5,771 bases of DNA from Lysinibacillus sp. (GTDB lineage Bacteria > Bacillota > Bacilli > Bacillales_A > Planococcaceae): positions 1-5,771 of the forward strand of contig JAAYHP010000118.1 in NCBI GenBank assembly GCA_012735355.1, given 5' to 3'. Numbering within the stretch: position 1 is the first letter of the stretch; each line of letters opens with the position of its first letter. Positions 1 to 5,143 of the stretch are shown piece after piece. The notes beneath the pieces were generated by a model. It saw only the letters and a program-made list of their open reading frames with translations, did no database searches and had not been told where the DNA came from. The position numbers were made by a program, and so were the translations under genes.

Positions 1-45
1 ACTTTCAATAGACTAGTAACAGTATATTTGAAAGTGATTGATGGT

Positions 46-116
46 GGGGAAACTGTTTAATCTTATTTGGGGAATTCTGTTGAGTTCTATTTGTGGAAAA
101 CTGTTGATTCTAGTTT
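46..116. repeat. Three tandem imperfect 23-24-bp repeats
   Basis: Units lie at 46-68, 69-92 and 93-116. Each starts with GGGGAA or GTGGAA, continues with CTGTT about seven bases in, and ends in a TCT/TTCTA-like stretch followed by TTT. The units abut directly, so the spacing is close to two helical turns and suits a protein binding repeatedly to one face of the DNA. They lie about 220 bp from the rpsI-tail junction, which would fit arm-type integrase or excisionase sites, but iterons or a repressor site cannot be excluded. Confidence 0.6.
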
Positions 117-225
117 AGCGTTTACAATTTAATATACGTATATATATTTGTGGATATATTAAAATGTCTTTATGTGAATAAAAAGAATGAATGTAGGGGA
201 CTATAAATTGAATGTAAATTGACTG

Positions 226-253
226 TAATTTTTATATTAAAATATAAAAATTA
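226..253. repeat. AT-only inverted repeat, 13-bp arms
   Basis: The arms at 226-238 and 241-253 are perfect reverse complements separated by two bases (AA). The dyad is made only of A and T, so it could be a DNA-bending or protein-binding site, or simply a product of AT-rich composition. It has no GC-rich stem and is not a convincing terminator. Confidence 0.5.
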
Positions 254-334
254 TGATTTATTCTACAAAACTATAAAAAATTGATATATCAAGGTCCTGT
301 GTAAGTTTATATAAAGTAGTAAAATTTGCGAATA

Positions 335-397
335 AAAGAACGTAAAAAATACGGTCTTAAAGGCGCTCGTCGCGCACCACAATTCTCAAAACGTTAA
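335..397 (+). pseudogene. rpsI: 3' tail of ribosomal protein S9 gene (probable attachment-site copy)
   Basis: Reading from 335 gives KERKKYGLKGARRAPQFSKR followed by a TAA stop. This is the highly conserved C-terminal tail of bacterial ribosomal protein S9, which binds the 30S P site. Only about 20 of the roughly 130 residues are present. The frame upstream has no S9 similarity beyond perhaps Arg-Ile at 329-334, and it meets a stop at 320-322. There is no start codon or ribosome binding site, so this is not a gene. A terminator follows 19 bases later, as expected at the true end of an rpsI transcript. Tyrosine-recombinase elements that target 3' ends of ribosomal protein genes rebuild the gene at one end and leave a short displaced copy at the other; this looks like the displaced copy. 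A fragmentary duplication or rearrangement is the alternative. Confidence 0.85.
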
Positions 398-416
398 TAT
401 TATCAACGTTATCAAA

Positions 417-450
417 CCCTCTTCTCGCTTTCGGGAAGAGGGGTGTTTTT
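417..450 (+). terminator. Intrinsic terminator after the rpsI tail
   Basis: The arms at 417-427 (ccctcttctcg) and 432-442 (cgggaagaggg) form an 11-bp GC-rich stem with one G-T wobble and a four-base CTTT loop. A T-rich run ends in five Ts at 446-450. It is most simply the native rpsI terminator, still attached to the displaced gene end, and it would also insulate the downstream region from transcription entering from the left. Confidence 0.88.
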
Positions 451-534
451 ATGAGAAATTTGTTTTGCTGATACCGCTTAAATTTGTATTTTTAACGTGA
501 GCCGTAGACATTCATTTCATAAATTTTTATCCGC

Positions 535-570
535 TAATAAAACAAAGACCCTCGACTAATTCGAGGGTCT
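535..570 (-). terminator. Intrinsic terminator of the LysE-family gene
   Basis: A perfect 10-bp stem (546-555 with 561-570, arm agaccctcga) has a five-base loop. Read on the minus strand it is followed by TTTGTTTTATT. It begins seven bases after the stop codon of the minus-strand exporter gene. Confidence 0.88.
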
Positions 571-576
571 CAATTA

Positions 577-1212
577 TTATGGGTTGGCTTTTTCAAGGGC
601 AAGTCTTAAACCAAAACCAATCAAGATGGCACCAGTAAATCCTTCGATAACTTTTTGAGTGCGAGCATTTTTTATAAATGCACTAATATGATCGATTAAA
701 TAAATATAGAAAATGAACCACAGGGCCGTAAGAATGGTATAAGTAATTCCCATAATAAGGAACGGCATAAATGTATCGCTACTAGTATTTACAAATTGAG
801 GGAAGAAGGTTAAGAAAAATAGTGCAACTTTAGGGTTTAATATATTAGTTAAAAATCCTTGTTTGAAACAAGATGTATTACTCAATGTACCTTCTTGCAC
901 AAATTCTACCTCTACTTCATCTTTCTTTTTTCTCAAAGACCAAAAAGTTTTAATTCCAAGATAAATTAAGTAAATGGCTCCAACATACTTAAAAATAGAA
1001 AATAAAAAGGCTGATTTTACAATGAGCGCAGATAATCCTAATATCGCGGCAGTAGTGTGAATTAGCAGGGCACAACAAGTACCTAAAGCAGTTTTCATTC
1101 CGCCAAATTTGCCACGAGTAACAGTGTTTTTAGTGACGATGGCAAAATCAGGGCCAGGTAAAAGGATTAACAAAACACACATCAACACAAATAGAAAAAA
1201 GTTTTCCATCAT
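577..1212 (-). CDS. LysE/RhtB-family amino-acid exporter
   Basis: This is a small polytopic membrane protein of 211 residues, the usual size for the LysE/RhtB family of exporters that move amino acids or related metabolites out of the cell by proton exchange. Family hallmarks are the N-terminal PGPD motif (residues 19-22) at the end of the first membrane helix, the Gly-rich second segment, and NPKVALFFLTFFPQF (about 126-140). About six hydrophobic segments are visible, with a charged KKKDEVEVE loop after the third. The frame is open back to a GTG at 1230, but AAAGGAA at 1217-1223 is properly spaced for ATG at 1212; ATG at 1209 is also possible. It is a single-gene unit with its own promoter and terminator, transcribed away from the B12 operon. 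The substrate cannot be told from sequence, and no functional link to cobalamin is evident. Confidence 0.9.
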   Translation of the reverse strand: MMENFFLFVLMCVLLILLPGPDFAIVTKNTVTRGKFGGMKTALGTCCALLIHTTAAILGLSALIVKSAFLFSIFKYVGAIYLIYLGIKTFWSLRKKKDEVEVEFVQEGTLSNTSCFKQGFLTNILNPKVALFFLTFFPQFVNTSSDTFMPFLIMGITYTILTALWFIFYIYLIDHISAFIKNARTQKVIEGFTGAILIGFGLRLALEKANP

Positions 1213-1255
1213 TTCATTCCTTTCGAACACGAAATTTCAGAATATTTATTGTTAA

Positions 1256-1284
1256 ATTGTATTCAGTATTAGTGTTTTTTTCAA
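1256..1284 (-). promoter_or_regulatory. Sigma-A-type promoter of the LysE-family gene
   Basis: On the minus strand a TTGAAA -35 box (1279-1284) and a TACAAT -10 box (1256-1261) are separated by exactly 17 bp. Transcription would start near 1249, giving a leader of about 37 bases that contains the ribosome binding site for ATG 1212. This also argues against the longer GTG start being needed. Confidence 0.7.
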
Positions 1285-1313
1285 TGGCCAGGAGCAAGAT
1301 AAAAAACAATTAT

Positions 1314-1342
1314 TTTACAAGGTACGGTTATTCTACTATAAT
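1314..1342 (+). promoter_or_regulatory. Sigma-A-type promoter of the cobalamin uptake operon
   Basis: A TTTACA -35 box (1314-1319), a 17-bp spacer and a perfect TATAAT -10 box (1337-1342) lie just upstream of the riboswitch. The start would be near 1349, about 20 bases before the P1 helix. The boxes are close to consensus, so basal transcription should be strong, with control left to the leader RNA. The promoter is divergent from that of the LysE-family gene, and the two -35 boxes are about 30 bp apart. Confidence 0.8.
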
Positions 1343-1370
1343 GGCACTAGAACAAATAATTGAATAACAA

Positions 1371-1550
1371 ACAAATAGGTTTCTTAAATGTAAATTCATT
1401 ACATTTAAGACTAAGAGGGAAGTTGGTGAAAATCCAACACGGTCCCGCCACTGTAATCGGGTAGGAATGTTACGATTATCCACTGTGTTTTTTAACATGG
1501 GAAGGAGTAACAAACCGATGATCCGTAAGTCAGGAGACCTGCCTATTTGT
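1371..1550 (+). ncRNA. Adenosylcobalamin (B12) riboswitch aptamer
   Basis: All main elements of a cobalamin aptamer are visible. The P1 helix pairs ACAAATAGG (1371-1379) with CCTATTTGT (1542-1550), 9 bp and perfect. P2 is an 11-bp stem, 1382-1392 with 1400-1410. The conserved core GGTGAAAATCC lies at 1425-1435 inside a GTTGG/CCAAC stem, followed by CGGTCCCGCCACTGTAA (1440-1456). A peripheral arm closed by 1468-1473 with 1507-1512 contains CCACTG and GGGAAGG, typical of the larger class I (adenosylcobalamin-preferring) aptamers. The B12 box AGTCAGGAGACCTGCC is at 1528-1543. Ligand binding is expected to favour the downstream terminator and switch off the uptake genes when coenzyme is plentiful. 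The ligand preference is inferred from architecture. Confidence 0.96.
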
Positions 1551-1553
1551 ATT

Positions 1554-1647
1554 TTAAACATCCTTCGAGGAAAGGGATGTTTAAAGAGCAGATACCAATT
1601 GAATGTATATGTGTCATTATGCATATGGTTAGAGTATACATATCTGC
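1554..1647 (+). promoter_or_regulatory. Expression-platform hairpins between aptamer and terminator
   Basis: Two structures are visible. A perfect 10-bp hairpin pairs 1554-1563 with 1575-1584 and has an 11-base loop. A larger arm stacks GCAGATA (1588-1594) with TATCTGC (1641-1647) and TGTATA (1604-1609) with TATACA (1635-1640), with a nine-base bulge on the 5' side. Neither is followed by a T-tract. The loop of the first hairpin contains GGAAAG (1569-1574), which is complementary to CTTTCC (1658-1663) in the 5' arm of the terminator and could take part in antitermination. The switching mechanism is inferred, not shown. Confidence 0.5.
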
Positions 1648-1653
1648 CTTTAC

Positions 1654-1690
1654 AACGCTTTCCAAGAGGGGGAAGCGTTTTTTATTTTTT
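1654..1690 (+). terminator. Riboswitch-controlled intrinsic terminator upstream of btuF
   Basis: Arms at 1654-1663 (aacgctttcc) and 1670-1679 (gggaagcgtt) pair over 10 bp with one wobble and a six-base loop. They are followed by a long T-rich tract to 1690 broken by a single A. It lies between the riboswitch and the btuF ribosome binding site (1694-1701), so it can act as a transcriptional off-switch for the whole operon. The ribosome binding site is outside the stem, which favours control of transcription over control of translation. Confidence 0.9.
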
Positions 1691-1710
1691 ATAAAAGGAG
1701 GAGACGAAAG

Positions 1711-2685
1711 ATGTTAAAAATGAATCGAGCAATACTTCTAGCATTAGTTTTATTATTAACCATCCCATTCATTGCTGGTTGTGCTAGCAATGAAACAAAT
1801 GATAACACCCAGGAAACGGTGACAAAAGAAAACGAATCGAAGAATGCTACTTTCCCAGTTACATTTACTGATGATGCAGGCAGGGAAATTACGATTGAAG
1901 AAGAACCAGAAACAATCGTTTCCATTCAAACAAGTAATACGGAAATTGCCTTTGCTCTTGGACTAGGCGACAAAATTATCGGTGTTTCAGATTATTGTAA
2001 TTACCCGGCTGAAACAGAAAATATTACAAAGGTGGGAGGACAGGACATTAATGTGGAGCTAGTTCTATCTCTCCTTCCAGATATAGCACTAGTGACAGAT
2101 TATCATTACAAAGCTCATCCGACAGTATTAAAACAATTTGAAGAGGCGGGTATTCAAACCATCGTCGTTGGTAGTGCAACATCTTTTGAAGATGTTTATG
2201 AAAACATTGAAATGATAGGTTTAGCCACTGGAACAAAAGATAAAGCTTTAGAGATTATTGCTGATATGAAAAAACGTCATGAAGCCATTAAAGAGAAAGC
2301 GAAAGCCGTTGTAGATAAAAAAAGAGTTTGGGTTGAAGTATCACCAGAACCAGATATTTTTACGACTGGAAAAAATACCTTTATGCATGAAATGTTAGAA
2401 TCCATCCAAGCCATTAACGTAGCAGGTGATCAAGTAGGATGGGTAAAGATGAATGAGGAAGAAATAGTAAAATTAAACCCGGATGTGATTATAACGACAT
2501 ACGGCTATTATATAGAGAATCCAAAGGAACAAGTACTTGCTCGTAATGGTTGGCAAGCGGTTCCTGCGGTAAAAAATGGCGAAGTTTACGATGTGGACAG
2601 CGATACAGTAACAAGACCAGGCCCTCGTTTAATTGAAGGAGTCGAAACTCTTGCGAAACTTATTTATCCTGAAATTTTTGAATAA
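1711..2685 (+). CDS. btuF: Cobalamin ABC transporter substrate-binding lipoprotein BtuF
   Basis: This is a 324-residue class III (BtuF/FhuD-type) periplasmic-binding-fold receptor that captures corrinoids outside the membrane and delivers them to the BtuC permease. Residues 1-23 form a lipoprotein signal peptide with a long hydrophobic core and lipobox IAGC, placing the lipidated Cys at 24. A polar Asn/Thr/Glu/Lys-rich tether follows (about 25-47). The binding domain begins VTFTDDAGREITI, then SIQTSNTEIAFALGLG (Glu78) and, in the C-lobe, KMNEEEIVKLNPDVI (Glu249-251). In this family a conserved Glu in each lobe docks on Arg residues of the permease; Glu78 and one of 249-251 are the candidates. 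AAAGGAGG at 1694-1701, nine bases upstream, supports the ATG at 1711 over the one at 1720. The gene is first in the riboswitch-controlled operon, which supports cobalamin over iron-siderophore as substrate. B. subtilis YvrC is the probable counterpart, from memory. Confidence 0.92.
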   Translation: MLKMNRAILLALVLLLTIPFIAGCASNETNDNTQETVTKENESKNATFPVTFTDDAGREITIEEEPETIVSIQTSNTEIAFALGLGDKIIGVSDYCNYPAETENITKVGGQDINVELVLSLLPDIALVTDYHYKAHPTVLKQFEEAGIQTIVVGSATSFEDVYENIEMIGLATGTKDKALEIIADMKKRHEAIKEKAKAVVDKKRVWVEVSPEPDIFTTGKNTFMHEMLESIQAINVAGDQVGWVKMNEEEIVKLNPDVIITTYGYYIENPKEQVLARNGWQAVPAVKNGEVYDVDSDTVTRPGPRLIEGVETLAKLIYPEIFE

Positions 2686-3721
2686 TAAAATTGGTTGGAT
2701 TTATGTAGGGAGTGGTATTCTTTTTGCCGCGGCAATCATTTTAGGTTTATTTATAAGCAGTGTACCCGTTGCTGTGGAAAAAATTATCCACATAATATTT
2801 GAGAAAACCCTCCATATCACTTGGATGGAAGTACCAAAAAATGAGGAAATGATTATTTGGAATATTCGATTGCCGAGAGTCATCCTTGCCTTTTGTGTTG
2901 GGGCATCCCTATCGCTAGCGGGGGCTGCTTTCCAAGGCCTTTTACGAAATCCATTAGCAGATCCATATACAATTGGTGTATCATCAGGCGCCTCTTTAGG
3001 AGCAGTGTTAGTTATATTTTTCCAAGTTACCATAATAGGATTAGGAAATTTTACGCTTCCAATCGTCGCAATTGTAAGTGGTTTTATCACTTTATTAATT
3101 GTATTTGGGTTGGTAAGGCTAAGCAGTAGTAGTTTAGCAATCGAAACGATTGTGCTTGCAGGTATTATCGTCAGTTCCTTTATCAGTGCCATTGTCTCTC
3201 TAATCATTTCATTGGGAGATCGAGATGCAATGACCCAAATTCTTTATTGGTTATATGGGAGCGTTGGAATGAGAGGTTGGGAATACATACAACTCATCAT
3301 CCCGTTTATGATATTGGGGACATTCATTTTGTTAATTCATTCTCGAGAATTAAATGCCTTTGCACTTGGTGAAGAGGCTGCAGATCATATTGGTGTCAAT
3401 GTCAAAAGAGGCAAGACTATGATATTAATTGGTGCATCGTTATTAACTGGTGCATCGGTTGCTGTTTCTGGTTCCATTGGTTTTGTTGGTCTCGTCATCC
3501 CTCATCTTGTACGACTCCTTGTTGGACCAAATCATCGACATGTATTACCGTTGTCATTTATCATTGGTGGTACTTTTCTAATGTTTGCGGATTTGCTGGC
3601 TCGAATTGTTATTGCACCGCGAGAATTGCCAATTGGAGTTATAACAGCGATTATCGGTGCACCGGTATTTGCGTTTCTGCTAATAAGAGAAAAGATTGGA
3701 AGGGGCAAAAATAGATGCTAA
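2651..3721 (+). CDS. btuC: Cobalamin ABC transporter permease BtuC (FecCD family)
   Basis: This is a polytopic permease of 356 residues, normal for the FecCD/BtuC family, whose dimer forms the corrinoid channel with about ten membrane helices per subunit. Hallmarks are RLPRVI at about 73-78, AGAAFQGLLRNPLADPYTIG with GVSSGASLGA just after it, the FALGEEAADHIGV stretch near 237-249 that forms the coupling contact with the ATPase, and GFVGLVIPHLVRLLVGP near 277-292. There is no ATG at the 5' end. The frame opens at TTG 2633, but GAAGGAG ending at 2641 sits nine bases before TTG 2651, so I choose TTG 2651; TTG 2633 and TTG 2678 remain possible. The start lies within btuF (35-bp overlap), which implies translational coupling, and the stop overlaps the next gene by 7 bp. 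The substrate is inferred from the riboswitch and from the CbiZ fusion downstream. Confidence 0.92.
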   Translation: MRNLFILKFLNNKIGWIYVGSGILFAAAIILGLFISSVPVAVEKIIHIIFEKTLHITWMEVPKNEEMIIWNIRLPRVILAFCVGASLSLAGAAFQGLLRNPLADPYTIGVSSGASLGAVLVIFFQVTIIGLGNFTLPIVAIVSGFITLLIVFGLVRLSSSSLAIETIVLAGIIVSSFISAIVSLIISLGDRDAMTQILYWLYGSVGMRGWEYIQLIIPFMILGTFILLIHSRELNAFALGEEAADHIGVNVKRGKTMILIGASLLTGASVAVSGSIGFVGLVIPHLVRLLVGPNHRHVLPLSFIIGGTFLMFADLLARIVIAPRELPIGVITAIIGAPVFAFLLIREKIGRGKNRC

Positions 3722-5106
3722 AGATTCAAAATGTGACGGGTGGATATAGCAATAACCCGATCCTAAGAAATATTGATATAGAAGTACAAAATGGTGATTT
3801 TTTTGCCCTTCTCGGCCCAAATGGAAGCGGAAAAACAACGCTTTTTAAATTAATTACCGGTCAGTTGCCTATTCAAAAGGGGAAAGTATTGTTATCGGGT
3901 AAGGATCTCTCATCTTATTCAAAATTAGAAAAAGCAAAGAAAATCGCAGTTCTTTCCCAAGAAACTTCTGTTTCTTTTGACTATACAGTTGAAGAAATCG
4001 TCAGTCTTGGGCGATACCCTCATCAAAAAGGAATATTGAAAAATTTATCAAAAAAAGATTGGCATATAATTGAAGAAGTAATGGAACTAACGAAAGTAAC
4101 CGAATTTAGGCATACTCAATTTCGAAAGATTAGCGGCGGTGAAAAGCAACGGGTGCTATTAGCAAAAGCGTTGGCTCAAGAACCGGAGCTACTACTGTTA
4201 GATGAGCCTACAAATCATTTAGATATAAAACATACCTTTCAACTATTAGATTTATTAAAAAAGAGGCAAGAAGAAAAAGGATTAACGATTTTTTCAATTT
4301 TACACGATTTAAATGTGGCATCGCTTTATGCAGACCGATTCGCACTGCTGTACAACGGTAGTTTATTAGAAGTTGGGGATGCAAGCTTACTAAAGGAAGT
4401 AGATACTTTAAATAAAATATATCAAGTACAAATCCATGTCCAACCGCATCCAACAGTCCCTAAACCGCAACTATTACTAGCACCAAGTTTACCGAATTCA
4501 ACACATTCTACGTTCTTTAAGGGAAATTATAAAATAAACAACAATGAACAATTTGTTCATGTTCAATTTCAAAAACCACTACGAACGATATCAAATGGAA
4601 TGGTAGGAAATGGTATACAGTGGATAAAAGATTATTGCATCTTTTCGTGTAAACAATATTCCACAATTCCCCCAGAGGAAGAAATACAAACCATCATGGA
4701 ACAATATTCTATTACTCCCGAACAAACGGTTGCAACAATTGTTGAAGGGAACATAGGTGATGTCGTTGTAGTTGAGAGAGAAATTGAGGATACAAAAATT
4801 CTCATCATCGTTACACCTACGAAAATGAATGAAAAAATTCGCGGATTCAATATGATGGTTTTTATGGATGGATATTTTAACGAGGGAGCTTTAGTTAATA
4901 GTTTGCTTATTGCAACAAAAGAAAAAATGAAAGCAATGCAACAATTTGGAATGGTAGAAACCAATGAAACAAATGAGGCTCTCTATTTAGCGGTTACGCA
5001 AAAAGGTGATAAGTCAGTAACGCAAAGAGCTGTCGAGGCAACTTTGCGAGAGATGGTACAACTTGCTGTAAAACAAGTATATCAAAAAGAAAAAGTTGTT
5101 GTTTGA
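3715..5106 (+). CDS. btuD: Cobalamin transporter ATPase BtuD fused to CbiZ-type amidohydrolase domain
   Basis: At 463 residues this is about 200 longer than a plain BtuD/FecE-type ATPase. Residues 1 to about 245 are a complete ABC ATPase: Walker A GPNGSGKTT (34-42), Q-loop Gln82, signature ISGGEKQR (139-146), Walker B with LLLLDEPTNHLD (159-170), and switch His197. After a Pro-rich linker (about 244-262), residues about 275-455 resemble CbiZ, adenosylcobinamide amidohydrolase, which releases the aminopropanol arm to give adenosylcobyric acid. Matches include TISNGMVGNG (291-300), EQTVATIVEGN, a GFNMMVFMDG strand, and EGALVNSLLIATKEKMKAM (390-408). The Gly/Thr-rich TGT-type motif usual near the end of CbiZ appears here as LAVTQKGD (425-432), so activity is uncertain. 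The ATG overlaps the btuC stop by 7 bp, with GGAAGGGG nine bases upstream. ATPase-CbiZ fusions are known in Bacillus relatives (YvrA-like, from memory). Coupling import to cobinamide salvage is the likely role. Confidence 0.9.
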   Translation: MLKIQNVTGGYSNNPILRNIDIEVQNGDFFALLGPNGSGKTTLFKLITGQLPIQKGKVLLSGKDLSSYSKLEKAKKIAVLSQETSVSFDYTVEEIVSLGRYPHQKGILKNLSKKDWHIIEEVMELTKVTEFRHTQFRKISGGEKQRVLLAKALAQEPELLLLDEPTNHLDIKHTFQLLDLLKKRQEEKGLTIFSILHDLNVASLYADRFALLYNGSLLEVGDASLLKEVDTLNKIYQVQIHVQPHPTVPKPQLLLAPSLPNSTHSTFFKGNYKINNNEQFVHVQFQKPLRTISNGMVGNGIQWIKDYCIFSCKQYSTIPPEEEIQTIMEQYSITPEQTVATIVEGNIGDVVVVEREIEDTKILIIVTPTKMNEKIRGFNMMVFMDGYFNEGALVNSLLIATKEKMKAMQQFGMVETNETNEALYLAVTQKGDKSVTQRAVEATLREMVQLAVKQVYQKEKVVV

Positions 5107-5143
5107 TTGAACAATTGAATACTTTCAATAAAGGGGGAGTATG

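Larger units (their letters stand above)
1..334. other. AT-rich gene-free region, probable end of an integrated element
   Basis: No convincing gene is visible on either strand. One frame is open from the window edge to a stop at 58-60; it could be the tail of a gene lying to the left, but the roughly 19 residues are not recognisable. The rest is strongly AT-rich and carries tandem repeats (46-116), a 12-bp palindrome at 132-143 (atatacgtatat), a long dyad at 226-253 and a second 12-bp palindrome at 281-292 (ttgatatatcaa). It ends abruptly where sequence encoding the ribosomal protein S9 C-terminus begins, with an in-frame stop at 320-322 just upstream. That arrangement suggests the terminal non-coding part of a site-specifically integrated element; this is inference, because no integrase is in view. 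Confidence 0.4.

Noticed and set aside
1..60. Open frame of 19 codons ending in TAA at 58-60
   Set aside because: Too short and unrecognisable to call a gene end. It may be the tail of a gene off the left edge, but nothing in the residues supports a family.
219..248. Promoter-like TTGACT, 18-bp spacer, TATAAA
   Set aside because: It falls in AT-only sequence overlapping the large dyad, where such matches are expected by chance, and it leads to no gene, only to the rpsI tail.
1328..1624. Minus-strand open frame of 98 codons opposite the riboswitch
   Set aside because: It is antisense to a well-supported structured RNA, has no family features, and would cross both the promoter and the aptamer.
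1467..1694. Plus-strand open frame of 75 codons across the leader
   Set aside because: It lies inside the cobalamin aptamer and runs through the terminator, has no suitable ribosome binding site, and its protein is not recognisable. The RNA structure explains the sequence.
2701..3207. Minus-strand open frame of 168 codons opposite btuC
   Set aside because: Its protein is a shadow of a strongly conserved permease in the other strand, with no recognisable domain or ribosome binding site.
5121..5130. Ten-base match (actttcaata) between window start and the gap before the last gene
   Set aside because: A single AT-rich 10-mer shared between distant sites, one beside a ribosome binding site, is within chance and has no flanking similarity.
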